Origin: Rubripirellula lacrimiformis
Lineage (GTDB): Bacteria; Planctomycetota; Planctomycetia; Pirellulales; Pirellulaceae
Length of the DNA stretch: 64,000 bases
Direction of reading: 5' to 3'
NCBI RefSeq assembly: GCF_007741535.1
Contig: NZ_CP036525.1
Location: 1,178,001 to 1,242,000, forward strand
Shown piece by piece: positions 1 to 9,347 of this stretch (the first letter of the stretch is position 1; each line of letters begins with the position of its first letter). The position numbers and the translations under genes were made by a program. The notes below the pieces were generated by a model, which saw nothing but the letters and a program-made list of their open reading frames with translations, did no database searches and was not told where the DNA came from.

Positions 1-1056
1 ATCGACGAGGGAATTGCCCAACCGTCCGAACCGCTGGCGTGTGGCAGTGTCGAATCGAATGTGCCGTGGGATTCCATCGGTCGGCAGGGAAAGAACTTTA
101 TCGCAGGCGGCCCCACGAAGCAGTCGATCAGCGAGTTCACCGGCGACGATGCGAAGACACCGCTGCGGGTTTATGTTGGTGTCCGGTCGGCCGAAGACGA
201 AGAACAGCGAGCCGCATTGGCCGTCCAAGAATTGAAACGGGTTGGCGGATTTGATCGTAAAATCCTAGTGGTTGCGACGCCTACCGGGACCGGATGGTTG
301 GATCAGGGAGCGGTGGACACGTTGGAATACATGCACGATGGCGACACCGCGATCGTCAGCACGCAGTATTCGTATCTTCCTAGCTGGATCACGATCTTGG
401 TCGATCCGTCGTGTTCCAGGCGGTCGGCAACGGCTCTGTTCGACCAAGTCTATGCTCACTGGACAACACTGCCCAAAGACGATCGCCCACAGTTGCATCT
501 GTTTGGTCTAAGTCTGGGATCGTTCGGTTGCGAAGACACCGCGAACTTGTTGAAGACGTTTCAGGATCCGATTCAAGGGTCGGTGAAAAGCGGTCCGCCA
601 TTTCCAAGCACTCGCTGGGCATCGATCGTGTCGGAGCGAAACCCCGGTTCAAGCGTTTGGTTGCCGACGTTTCGCGATGGTTCGATGATCCGATTCACGT
701 CGCAACAGAATCGTCTGGAAAGCGGCAAAGCATGGGGGCCGATTCGGGACGTTTACATTCAACATGCCAGTGATCCGATGGTTTGGTTTTCACCATCGTT
801 GGCTTGGCATCGCCCTGCGTGGCTGAACGATCCACGCGGTCCCGACGTGTCACCCCAACTGCGTTGGTATCCGATCGTGACGTTCCTGCAGATCGCGTTC
901 GACCTGCCGATGGCGACTAGCGTTCCGATTGGCTACGGCCACAACTACGCACCGGCGAACTACATCGACGCCTGGATGGCCGTGACTGACCCGCCAAGCT
1001 GGGAACCCGACGACGTGACCCGGTTGAAGAACCAGTTTGCTCCGTCGGCACCCTGA
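1..1056 (+). CDS. Alpha/beta-hydrolase, membrane type (Abhydrolase_9 family), 5' truncated
   Basis: The reading frame is open from base 1, so the true start lies upstream and only the C-terminal hydrolase part is present. It contains the family-like segment VPWDSIGRQGKNFI and a nucleophile-elbow-like GLSLGSFG, then AFDLPMATSVPIGYGHNYAP near the end. This pattern fits the COG4425 / Abhydrolase_9 proteins, in which several N-terminal membrane helices (outside this window) precede a cytosolic alpha/beta-hydrolase domain. Substrate is unknown for the family. A GTG at 61 could be mistaken for the start, but the codons before it continue the homologous-looking sequence. The gene ends 10 bp before an extragenic repeat. 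Confidence 0.75.
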   Translation: MDEGIAQPSEPLACGSVESNVPWDSIGRQGKNFIAGGPTKQSISEFTGDDAKTPLRVYVGVRSAEDEEQRAALAVQELKRVGGFDRKILVVATPTGTGWLDQGAVDTLEYMHDGDTAIVSTQYSYLPSWITILVDPSCSRRSATALFDQVYAHWTTLPKDDRPQLHLFGLSLGSFGCEDTANLLKTFQDPIQGSVKSGPPFPSTRWASIVSERNPGSSVWLPTFRDGSMIRFTSQQNRLESGKAWGPIRDVYIQHASDPMVWFSPSLAWHRPAWLNDPRGPDVSPQLRWYPIVTFLQIAFDLPMATSVPIGYGHNYAPANYIDAWMAVTDPPSWEPDDVTRLKNQFAPSAP

Positions 1057-1065
1057 AGGACGCCG

Positions 1066-1205
1066 CCAACGGTTTGTCGATTGAGTCGAACTTTCCACGG
1101 CCATGGTGAGCCGCTGGCGGTGCGGTCACGGGCACGGGCACGGGGATTCCCGGCCGCTTACGCGATCGCGGCTCACCTAAGCGACAAACTCTTGACGAGT
1201 CCCGC
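1066..1205 (+). repeat. Interspersed ~130-bp inverted-repeat element, copy A
   Basis: One of five related gene-free elements in this window (others near 41.0, 52.6, 56.3 and 62.4 kb). It begins with ACGGTTTGTCGATTGAGTCG, has GTGAGCCGCTGGC followed later by CGGCCGCTTACGCGATCGCG and GGCTCACC, and ends with GCGACAAACTCTTGACGAG. The ends (GTTTGTCGA and TCGACAAAC-like) and the GTGAGCC/GGCTCAC pair are inverted repeats, so RNA or single strands could fold into a long imperfect hairpin. It lies between two convergent genes. No protein is encoded. Confidence 0.7.
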
Positions 1206-1235
1206 GACGGAAAATCACGCCGGTGCATCCGGGCG

Positions 1236-2663
1236 CTACAGGATCGAACCGGCTCGATAGGCAGCAGCGTCGGGATGCTGATTGACGATCGCTTCGACCT
1301 TTTGGATGACCTTGGCGACTTGTGACGTGGCGTTGCCGACAAATTCGCTGGGGGCACCGATGGCGGCTCGCAAAGTCGCCTCGTCCATCGGGATCCGATC
1401 ATCGGCGGCCAGTCGTTCGATCAGATCGTTGTCGTCCCCGCCTTGTTCTCGCATCGCAAGTGCTGCGGCGACGGCGTGTTCCTTGATCGCCTCGTGTGCG
1501 GTTTCGCGTCCCACACCGGCTTTGACGGCTGCCACTAGGATCTTGGTGGTCGCAAGGAACGGAAGGAATCGATTCATTTCGCGGGCGATGACCGCGGGGT
1601 AGGCGCCGAAGTCGACCAGCACCGTCAGGAATGTTTCCATTTGTCCGTCGATGGCCAAGAAAGCGTCTGGGATCGCGATCCGGCGAACCACACTGCAGCT
1701 GACATCGCCTTCGTTCCACTGGTCGCCCAGCAGGCCACCGACCATCGATAGATAGCCTCGCAGGATGACGCTGAAACCGTCGATTCGCTCGGCCGATCGG
1801 GCGTTCATCTTGTGTGGCATCGCGGACGAACCGACTTGGCCAGGTTTGAATCCTTCGGTGGCCAGTTCGGCGCCCGCCATCAGCCGCAGGGTGCGTGCAA
1901 AGTTGGCGGGGGCAGAGGAAAGCTGTACCAGTGCGGAAACGACGTCAAAGTCCAACGATCGGGGGTAAACCTGCCCGACGGATTCAAAGCATCCCGAAAA
2001 GCCAAGACGCTTGGAAATTCGTTCGTCCAGTTGGGCCAGTTTGGAAGTATCGCCTTCGAACAGGTCCAGCATGTCCTGTTGGGTGCCGACCGGTCCCTTG
2101 ATTCCTCGCAGCGGATAGCGAGCCAGCAGATCCTCGGTGCGGTTCAGTCCGATCAGCAATTCTTCGGCAATCGATGCCAGTCGTTTGCCGACGGTGGTGA
2201 CCTGAGCCGGGACATTGTGGCTGCGACCGGCGATGGCCAGATCGGAAAATTCGGCGGCACGCTGTGCGATCATTCCCAAGGCGGCGATCGTGCGGTCGCG
2301 AACCAGGACCAGGGCGGTGCGGATTTGCAGCTGTTCGACGTTCTCGGTCAGGTCGCGGGATGTCATTCCCTTGTGGATATGTTCGTGTCCGGCCAACGCA
2401 TTGAATTCTTCGATGCGGGCTTTGACGTCGTGTCGGGTGACGCGTTCGCGGGCGTCGATTGAGTGCAAATCGACCTGATCGACGACGGCGCGATAGGCTT
2501 CGATGACACCGGCCGGAATGGCGACTCCCAAATCGGCTTGTGCTTCCATCACCGAGATCCAAAATTCTCGCTCCAGCACGACTTTCCCGGCCGGAGACCA
2601 GATCTTGACCATTGCATCGCTGGCGTAACGGGATGCGAGCACGTTGGGGATATCGACCGACAC
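1236..2663 (-). CDS. purB: Adenylosuccinate lyase
   Basis: Catalyses two fumarate-releasing steps of purine synthesis: SAICAR to AICAR and adenylosuccinate to AMP, in the cytosol as a homotetramer. The fumarase/aspartase-superfamily signature GSSAMPHKMNARSAER is present at about residue 285, with the catalytic loop Ser inside it; HKGMTSRDLTEN matches the substrate-binding TS-D region. The frame is open for 67 codons further upstream, but I place the start at the GTG at 2663 because SVDIPNVLASRYAS fits the family N-terminus, an AGGA lies about 7 bases upstream, and the resulting 475 residues match the usual length. It converges with the upstream hydrolase gene and is divergent from the next gene. 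Confidence 0.93.
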   Translation of the reverse strand: MSVDIPNVLASRYASDAMVKIWSPAGKVVLEREFWISVMEAQADLGVAIPAGVIEAYRAVVDQVDLHSIDARERVTRHDVKARIEEFNALAGHEHIHKGMTSRDLTENVEQLQIRTALVLVRDRTIAALGMIAQRAAEFSDLAIAGRSHNVPAQVTTVGKRLASIAEELLIGLNRTEDLLARYPLRGIKGPVGTQQDMLDLFEGDTSKLAQLDERISKRLGFSGCFESVGQVYPRSLDFDVVSALVQLSSAPANFARTLRLMAGAELATEGFKPGQVGSSAMPHKMNARSAERIDGFSVILRGYLSMVGGLLGDQWNEGDVSCSVVRRIAIPDAFLAIDGQMETFLTVLVDFGAYPAVIAREMNRFLPFLATTKILVAAVKAGVGRETAHEAIKEHAVAAALAMREQGGDDNDLIERLAADDRIPMDEATLRAAIGAPSEFVGNATSQVAKVIQKVEAIVNQHPDAAAYRAGSIL

Positions 2664-3055
2664 GGTGGGATCCTGGTGGGAATCGAGAAAACGGCGGAGA
2701 CAGGGCATCGAGCCTGCCGAAAATGTCTTGGTAGCCGAAAATGTAATGGACTGGCTTCGAATCGCCACCTGCCCGTCATTTTGGCTTTTTGGCGGATCTG
2801 GTCGACGAAGATGGCAATTCGAGCCGCTTCCGACGTACCATTCTGCTGACCCGTTCCCCCACATCGGAGGGTGGCCGGGTGTTTATGCTGCTTGTTTGTT
2901 CTTTGTCGCAGGGCAAACTGTTGACGAGAATCCGCTGGATCGGGGCAAAGCCGGCGTTTCGGCCTGAAAACGAGTTCGATAACATACGGGTCGGTCACAA
3001 CAGCGTTATTCGCTGATTTGACCGCCAATAAATTGTCTAAAGCACCGGATTTTGA
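2664..3055. promoter_or_regulatory. Divergent intergenic region, purB / exported protein
   Basis: About 390 bp separate the purB start (minus strand) from the next start (plus strand), so promoters for both must lie here. The part near 2975-3020 is the most AT-rich (TTCGATAACATACGG, then TTATTCGC and AATAAATTG), a plausible place for the plus-strand promoter, but I cannot assign -35/-10 boxes with confidence. No convincing ORF, hairpin terminator or RNA gene is visible. Confidence 0.35.
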
Positions 3056-5089
3056 ATGTTCACCCAGATTGGTCTTCCGCGTCGTCGAGCCATTCGTCGA
3101 TCGGTTTTTGTTTGCTTGCAGGTCCTGGCGGGGATCCTGGTTGCCAGTCATTCGATGTCGTCGAGCGTCGTCGCACAGGATGCCGGTATCGATGCAGCAG
3201 CCCCGGATGCCGTGAATGGGGCCAATCCAGCGATTGCCTATGCACCGGCGATCAGCCTGCTGCCCGATTCGGTCGCTGGGTTGGTGCGTGTGCCAGACCT
3301 GCCCGGATTTTGCAAAGCTTGGGAAACCACCAACATGGGCAGGTTGCTGGACGATCCGGCCATGCAACCTTTCATCGAAGCCCGACGTGATCGTGCCAAA
3401 GACTATCTGCAATCGCTCGGCAACAAGGTCGGTCTGCATTTAGAAGATCTTTACGAGATCGCATCGGGCGAGGCCGTCTTTGCTTGGTTGCCTTTCGAAA
3501 AAGACAATCGTCGCCCATTCGCCATTTGCGTAGTTGCGGATATCCGCGGACGCCGAGCCAAGGCTGACGAGGTCATGGCGACCTTGGACAAGGACCTGAA
3601 GGCTGGGGGCTGGATCCGCAGCGATGTCCAGCACCGCGGGGAAGCCGTCCGAATTTACGACACCAAGCCCAAGCCCGGGCAGTTGAAGGTCGAACAGATT
3701 GCGATCACGTTGAACGATGCTCGGATCATTGCCGCCGATCGCGACACCGTTGTCACCGATCTGTTGGATGCAATCGCGGGTTCTCCCAAAGGTCCAGCGA
3801 TCAACAAAGCAGAAGACTTTCGCACCGTGCTGACCCGATCGGCTCGCGAGATCAGTGGTCCCGCCAAGGAAAGCGGCGGAAGTTTGGCGTTTGAATGGTT
3901 TGCACGCCCGTTTCAAATGGGACGGATCGTTCGCGAATCGCTGGACATCGATCGGGGCAACCAAGTCGATGTGATCAAGTTGCTGCAGAACCAAGGGTTC
4001 GACGCGATCAAAGCGGCCGGTGGGATCGCGATCATGGCGGGCGATCCGTTTGATTTGCTGCACAAGGGTTACATCCTGGCCCCGCCGGTCACCAGCGAGC
4101 CCGATAAATACAAAATGGCTGCTCGGATGTTGCAGTTTGTGAACCAGCCGTTGGCCGAACTGCCGACTTGGATCCACGATGATGTGGCCAGTGTCAGCCG
4201 CGTGAACCTGCGGATCGAAGAAGCCTTCTGGGCGGCCGAGACATTGGTCAACGAAGCCTTCGGCGACGAAATCTTTCGTGACATCATCGACGGCATTCGT
4301 GAAGACGAAGTCGGCCCCCAAATCGACTTGGCCAAGAACGTGTTGCCCAACTTGGATGACCACGTCTTGTTGATGACCGACAACACATTGCCCGCCGAAA
4401 TTCATTCCGAACGGATGTTGGTTGCCATTCGCGTTTCGGACGCAGCGGCCATCAAACTGGCCGTCAAAAAGGCCATGGAAGTGGAACCAGACGCAAGCCG
4501 GATGGATGTGTTGCCCGGTGTCGAAATTTGGCGGGTTCAACGCGGGGAAGGGACCGACGATTTTGATGCGGAATTGTTCGGCGACTTAGCGATCGAAGAC
4601 GAAGAGGAAACCGACGAACCGCCGCCATTGTTGGACCACTGGGCCATCGCATTGGTCGAAAAAGGCCCGGGGTCGGATTCGCCTTACCTGATGTTTTCCA
4701 GCCACCCCGAATTTCTGGTCGAAACCGCCAAGCGGATTCAAGAGGGAACTCCCGGCGGCTTGGGCAGCATGCCACGTGTCGTCGCGGTCACCGGTGCGAT
4801 GAAAAAACTAGGGGCCGGTTCGGTTGCGCTGGACCGTTTGGTGCGAACCAAGTTGTCGTTGCGAGTGAAGTACCAATTGCTTCGTGAAGGTCGTTTGAAA
4901 GATAGCGACACCCTGTTGGCGTCGTTGATTCGACGCGCGGTCGAAGACGCCGATGGCGAAGAACTTGAATCCGGCGATGTCGGCAAGTTGCCGCCACTGA
5001 AGCAGATCGAACAGTATCTGCCCGAAGCCGGTGGGTACATGGAAACTCACGAAGATGGATGGGGCCTGACAGGTTTTCTGTTGAAGTAG
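3056..5089 (+). CDS. Exported protein of unknown function (677 aa)
   Basis: The protein begins with a basic stretch (PRRRAIRRS) and a hydrophobic core VFVCLQVLAGILVASHS ending near SSVVAQDA, a typical Sec signal peptide with cleavage around residue 40. The rest is a soluble, acidic, alpha/beta-looking sequence with no motif I can name. It resembles the large secreted 'hypothetical' proteins common in planctomycetes (in general style like DUF3352-type proteins), but I do not assign a function. The ATG at 3056 gives the signal peptide directly; the Shine-Dalgarno is weak. The next gene starts 50 bp after the stop in the same direction, so the two may be co-transcribed. Confidence 0.85.
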   Translation: MFTQIGLPRRRAIRRSVFVCLQVLAGILVASHSMSSSVVAQDAGIDAAAPDAVNGANPAIAYAPAISLLPDSVAGLVRVPDLPGFCKAWETTNMGRLLDDPAMQPFIEARRDRAKDYLQSLGNKVGLHLEDLYEIASGEAVFAWLPFEKDNRRPFAICVVADIRGRRAKADEVMATLDKDLKAGGWIRSDVQHRGEAVRIYDTKPKPGQLKVEQIAITLNDARIIAADRDTVVTDLLDAIAGSPKGPAINKAEDFRTVLTRSAREISGPAKESGGSLAFEWFARPFQMGRIVRESLDIDRGNQVDVIKLLQNQGFDAIKAAGGIAIMAGDPFDLLHKGYILAPPVTSEPDKYKMAARMLQFVNQPLAELPTWIHDDVASVSRVNLRIEEAFWAAETLVNEAFGDEIFRDIIDGIREDEVGPQIDLAKNVLPNLDDHVLLMTDNTLPAEIHSERMLVAIRVSDAAAIKLAVKKAMEVEPDASRMDVLPGVEIWRVQRGEGTDDFDAELFGDLAIEDEEETDEPPPLLDHWAIALVEKGPGSDSPYLMFSSHPEFLVETAKRIQEGTPGGLGSMPRVVAVTGAMKKLGAGSVALDRLVRTKLSLRVKYQLLREGRLKDSDTLLASLIRRAVEDADGEELESGDVGKLPPLKQIEQYLPEAGGYMETHEDGWGLTGFLLK

Positions 5090-5139
5090 CCCGTCGGCAC
5101 CATCACGAACGATCGTTTCAGCATCAGCGGAGCCGAGCG

Positions 5140-8100
5140 GTGTACTTCCAAAGTTTCCTGCCGTCGCTCTGCTTGGGTTGCCTGCTGACGTTCGCCCTGG
5201 GGGGCTGCTCCGGACGCGATCGTGAAACGACCGAAACCGGCGACGTTCGGGCCGCCGATCGGGCTGACGATCGGGCCGACGTTCGCGGCCAACCGAACGC
5301 TGCCGCCGGTGATTCTTCTGCCACATCGCCTGGGGATTCCGACCCCGCGAATGCGATGGCTGCGGTCGCGGCGGCATTGCGGGACAACCGTTTGGACCAA
5401 GCCGAGACGTTGCTGCGATCTCGGTTGATCCAGGCTCCCGACGATCTGCAGGCCGCTGCGTTGATCGGCGAAGTGTTGGTCCGCCGCGGTGATTTCGGCG
5501 GGGCGATCGAGTGGATCGATGGGCTGGTTGTGGACCACCCCGACCAGCGGGATGCGTTGCAAGCCGAAGCGGCAGAGATCGCGCTAGAGGCCGGCGATGA
5601 TCAGCAGGCCATCGACCGATTCAACGATCTGGTCCGCCGCAGGCCTGATTTTACGGCCGCCCGATCCCGGTTGGCAGAAGTGCTGAACCAGCGAGGGTTT
5701 CGGTTCGATGGCAACCAGCAGCTGCGTCGCTTGATGGCCCTGCAGCCGATCGGCAAGCAGCAGTGGGTCGCGATCATCCACCCGATGCAGCCCTATGCCA
5801 CGTTCACCGAGAAGCCTGACATCCACGATGCTGATCAGTTGGCACGCGTGGGGGTGATGAGTGTGGTGGCCGCACTGCGGTCTCGTAACGATCGCGTCGA
5901 GGCGCTGCAGTGTCTTCGGGAATCCGACTTGGTTGCCAACCGGAACCCGGCTGCCGTCGCGATGCTGGGACTGCTGTTTGCCGAGACTCAGGACAACGCG
6001 GCCGTCCAGGATTGGTTGGCCACCGCCGAACCGGCGACGGCACAGTACCCCGCATTTTGGATGGCGGCCGGTATGTGGTTGGCCGCTCAGCGAGACGACG
6101 CAGCGATCGACTGCTTTGTTCAGGCTTTGCGACTGGAACCGGGCAGTTTGGACGCGTGGAACAATTTGATTGCTGCGTTGGGAGTCGCCGGTGACTCGGC
6201 GGCGATCAAGATCGCCCAACAACACCGCCAACAGGTCACCGAAATGCGTTTCCTGGTCGGCCAGTGGGCGTCGCATGGAAATGGCGGCAGCGACCCCCAG
6301 TTGATTCAACGCATGACCGAACTGCTAAGTGGTAGCGGGCGTCCGATGGAATCGGTAGCGTGGCAGGAAACTGCGATCGCCGCGGTGGCGCCGGGGGCAC
6401 CCCAGTTGCAGACGCTTGCCGCCTACAAGTCCAAGGTTCTGAAGCGGTTTCCCGATGGCCGCGATCCGTCGATTTGGTTGGCGGGATTGAATGCCGAATC
6501 TCGATCGATCGATGGCTTCATGGCGACCTGGCAACGAATGCGAACCAGCCATGTGCCGACGGTGCAGGGCAGGGCAGGGGACTCGGTTGACCAGGCCGAT
6601 GCACCCATCCAGCGGCCCGTGATGGTGGGCGTGGCGAAGCAGTCGGGATTGACGTTCCGGCATCAAAATGCAGATCCGTCGATCCAACGTGAATTCCGCC
6701 TCTTTGAACCACTTGGCAGCGGCGTGGCCTGCCTGGACTATGACTGTGATGGGCAGGTTGATTTTTACTTTGCCCAAGCCGGAACCAACGTGCCGGATGT
6801 CGAAAGTTCGGTTGGCAACCAACTGTTTCGGCAATCCGATGGTGAGTTTTTGGAACAAAGCGTTGCATCGGAGTCGGGTGATTTTCGTTGGTCGACTGCC
6901 GTCACCAGTGGAGATTGGAATCAGGATGGTTTTGCCGATCTGGTCGTCGGAAGCTTGGGCCAGAACCTGCTGCTGATCAATCAAGGCGACGGTACGTTTT
7001 TGCGCCGGACGTTTGATTCGGTGGACCAACAGGGCAACCCTGAATCGGTGGATCCGATGTCGACGATGGGTTTGGCGATCGCGGACGTGACCGGCGATCT
7101 GTTGCCAGACGTGATCGAAGTGAACTATGTCGACGACTCGCGATCCCTGGATCCGATTCAACGAGACTCTCGTGGGCAACCGTTGACGTTGCCCGGACCG
7201 CTGCATTTCAAGCCAGCGGTCAATCGGGTCTTTGTGTCCCAAGGCGATGGTCGAATGGACGCCCAGGTGCTGCCCGGAGAAAGCACGGCGTTGGGTTTGA
7301 TCGTGACGGACATCGATGGGGACCGCCAAGGCGATATCTTCATCGCCAATGACCAACGTGCGAACCATTGGCACAGCCATCACATGCTTGCCGACGGCAC
7401 CCCGGTTTGGACCGATCAGGCGATCCTAGCGGGGTTGGGGTACGGGCCCGGCGGTAAACCGACGGCGTGCATGGGAATCGCGGCCGCCGATTTTGATCAC
7501 AATGGCAATCTCGATTTGCACGTTACGAACTTCATGGATGAATGGTCCAATTTGTATCTGCAGCAGGCCGCGGGCGGATTCGTTGATTCGGCGGTCGCCT
7601 ACCAGATCGACAAGGCGTCGGTTCGGATGCTGGGGTTTGGGACACAGGCGATCGATTACGACAACAATACGAGCTGGGATTTGATCGTTGGCAACGGCCA
7701 CATCGAAGACTTCCGCAGCGCCGGAAAAGCGTTCGAAATGCCGACCCAAATTTTGGCGTTTGCCGGTGGCAAATTTGTGGCGGTGGATCCCGCTGGCGAT
7801 GATCCGTTTTGGAAGACGGACCGATTGGCGCGAGCGGTGGCCAAGTGCGATTGGAATCGCGACGGTCGGACCGACATCGTCCTGACGGAAATGAATGGCG
7901 ATGCCGAGCTGCTGGAAAACCGCACTCCCGCGGCCAATCGATTCCTGCAGATCGAACTGGCAGGGGTTCACTGCGAGCGAGATGCGATCGGCGCGAAGGT
8001 CAGTGTCCAGACCGACCAAGGCGAATGGTCCCAGTGGGTCCAGACCGGCGACGGATACCTCTGCAAGAACGAATCGCTGTTGATGTTCGGGTTGGGGGGA

Positions 8101-8286
8101 TCCAACCGGATCGTTCGCGTCGCAGTGGCTTGGCCCGGAAAATCGCCGACGGGTTCAGCAAGGACTGAGAATGAAGCGCCTGAAAACAGTGCGTCTGGAT
8201 TTGCAGAACCCGAGATCTTTGACGATGTCGCAATCGACCAGCGCGTTCTGTTGATTGAAGGCGCTGGCCGAGTTTGGCAGCGATAG
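5140..8286 (+). CDS. TPR / FG-GAP / ASPIC (CRTAC1-type) lipoprotein
   Basis: Predicted lipoprotein: FLPSLCLGCLLTFALGGCSG gives a hydrophobic core and a lipobox (LGGC). Residues about 70-500 are alanine-rich helical repeats of TPR style (paired helices with A-L-A spacing). Residues about 540-900 hold FG-GAP/VCBS-like Ca-binding loops such as CLDYDCDGQVDFYFAQAG, GDWNQDGFADLVVGSLG and DFDHNGNLDLHVTN. Near the C-terminus IELAGVHCERDAIGAKV and WVQTGDGYLCKNE match the ASPIC/UnbV domain. This is the CRTAC1 family, extracellular, probably ligand- or protein-binding. I choose the GTG at 5140 (GGAG 7 bases upstream) rather than an earlier in-frame ATG that overlaps the preceding gene. About 1,048 residues. 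Confidence 0.88.
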   Translation: MYFQSFLPSLCLGCLLTFALGGCSGRDRETTETGDVRAADRADDRADVRGQPNAAAGDSSATSPGDSDPANAMAAVAAALRDNRLDQAETLLRSRLIQAPDDLQAAALIGEVLVRRGDFGGAIEWIDGLVVDHPDQRDALQAEAAEIALEAGDDQQAIDRFNDLVRRRPDFTAARSRLAEVLNQRGFRFDGNQQLRRLMALQPIGKQQWVAIIHPMQPYATFTEKPDIHDADQLARVGVMSVVAALRSRNDRVEALQCLRESDLVANRNPAAVAMLGLLFAETQDNAAVQDWLATAEPATAQYPAFWMAAGMWLAAQRDDAAIDCFVQALRLEPGSLDAWNNLIAALGVAGDSAAIKIAQQHRQQVTEMRFLVGQWASHGNGGSDPQLIQRMTELLSGSGRPMESVAWQETAIAAVAPGAPQLQTLAAYKSKVLKRFPDGRDPSIWLAGLNAESRSIDGFMATWQRMRTSHVPTVQGRAGDSVDQADAPIQRPVMVGVAKQSGLTFRHQNADPSIQREFRLFEPLGSGVACLDYDCDGQVDFYFAQAGTNVPDVESSVGNQLFRQSDGEFLEQSVASESGDFRWSTAVTSGDWNQDGFADLVVGSLGQNLLLINQGDGTFLRRTFDSVDQQGNPESVDPMSTMGLAIADVTGDLLPDVIEVNYVDDSRSLDPIQRDSRGQPLTLPGPLHFKPAVNRVFVSQGDGRMDAQVLPGESTALGLIVTDIDGDRQGDIFIANDQRANHWHSHHMLADGTPVWTDQAILAGLGYGPGGKPTACMGIAAADFDHNGNLDLHVTNFMDEWSNLYLQQAAGGFVDSAVAYQIDKASVRMLGFGTQAIDYDNNTSWDLIVGNGHIEDFRSAGKAFEMPTQILAFAGGKFVAVDPAGDDPFWKTDRLARAVAKCDWNRDGRTDIVLTEMNGDAELLENRTPAANRFLQIELAGVHCERDAIGAKVSVQTDQGEWSQWVQTGDGYLCKNESLLMFGLGGSNRIVRVAVAWPGKSPTGSARTENEAPENSASGFAEPEIFDDVAIDQRVLLIEGAGRVWQR

Positions 8287-8321
8287 GTGTTGGCCGTCGG
8301 CGGGCCGAGCGACCGTTGGCT

Positions 8322-9308
8322 CTATTCGGTACCGACCGCTTCGCGGACCGCTGGCAGCACTCGGTTCTGGACGTCTTCCAAGGTGCCTTCTAGGAACGCG
8401 CCTGCGGCCGCTTTGTGGCCACCGCCGCCGAACAGTTGAGCGATTTCGTTGCTGTCCATCGCACACCGGCTGCGGAAGCTGAGTTTAAAACCTCCGCGGA
8501 GTTGTTCAACGAAAATAACCGCCGCTTTGGCACCTTCGACCGCAAGCGTCAGGTTGATCGCATCCTCGGTATCGCTGGGCAGGGCACCGGTGGCTTCGAA
8601 GTCTTCTTTCTTGACGTAGGTGTGCATCAACCGCCCGTCCAATTCGGATTGGGTGCGGGACAGGATGGTGCCGCGAAGACGTAGTCGGCCGATGGTATCG
8701 CGTTCGTAAAGATCGCCGTAGATTTCGCAGGGCATGACGCCGGCATCGATCAGCCGCGCGATGACACGAAAGGTTTCTGAACTGACACTTGGGAAACGGA
8801 ACCAGCCGGTGTCGGTGGCGATTGCCGCGAACAGGGGCATGCCCATGGTGCGTGTCACGGGGACGCCCAGGGCGTCGGCAGCTTGGACCACGAGGTGACC
8901 GGTCGCTTCGGCTTGATAGTCCTTGTACATCGTCGCCCCCAGGTCGTCTTCGCCGACGTGGTGGTCCAGCACGATCTTGTCGCACGATGCTGCGCGAATG
9001 ACATCGCCCATGTCACCCAGTTGGGCCCATGCGCTGGTGTCCAAAATCATGATGCAGTCGCACGAAATGTCTTCGGCTTCGACATGATCGCCCAGTACTT
9101 CGATGCCTTCGGCGGGATCTAGGAACTGCAGCGCCGGCGGAGTTCGGTGGGCGTTGATGATGCGAACGGTCTTCCCGATGGTTCGCAGCACTTCGGCCAT
9201 CCCGAGCTCGCTGCCCAGTGCGTCGCAGTCAGGCCGAATGTGGCTGACCAAGACGAAGGATTCGTAGTGGCTGATTTGATTGGTAAAGGCTTTCCAGTTG
9301 ACGCCCAT
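8322..9308 (-). CDS. DHH/DHHA1 phosphoesterase (NrnA-type oligoribonuclease / pAp phosphatase)
   Basis: DHH-family metal-dependent phosphoesterase. Motif I SHIRPDCDALGS, motif II around LDTSAW, motif III LDHHVGEDD with the DHH triad, and a C-terminal DHHA1 domain with LFGGGGHKAAAGA are all present in order. Length (about 328 residues) is that of NrnA, which degrades nano-RNAs of 2-5 nt and dephosphorylates pAp. Which activity dominates cannot be told from sequence. The ATG at 9308 is preferred over an in-frame start 11 codons upstream because FMGVNWKAF fits the family start and an AGGA sits about 10 bases before it. ribF lies 39 bp upstream in the same direction, suggesting an operon. Confidence 0.88.
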   Translation of the reverse strand: MGVNWKAFTNQISHYESFVLVSHIRPDCDALGSELGMAEVLRTIGKTVRIINAHRTPPALQFLDPAEGIEVLGDHVEAEDISCDCIMILDTSAWAQLGDMGDVIRAASCDKIVLDHHVGEDDLGATMYKDYQAEATGHLVVQAADALGVPVTRTMGMPLFAAIATDTGWFRFPSVSSETFRVIARLIDAGVMPCEIYGDLYERDTIGRLRLRGTILSRTQSELDGRLMHTYVKKEDFEATGALPSDTEDAINLTLAVEGAKAAVIFVEQLRGGFKLSFRSRCAMDSNEIAQLFGGGGHKAAAGAFLEGTLEDVQNRVLPAVREAVGTE

Positions 9309-9347
9309 GAAGATCTGATCCTGATTTGGCTGGCACTGCAAACGGTT

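Noticed and set aside
3440-4540. 366-codon minus-strand open frame inside the exported-protein gene
   Set aside because: Mirror of the GC-rich coding strand; lacks a start signal, and the plus-strand frame has a proper signal peptide.
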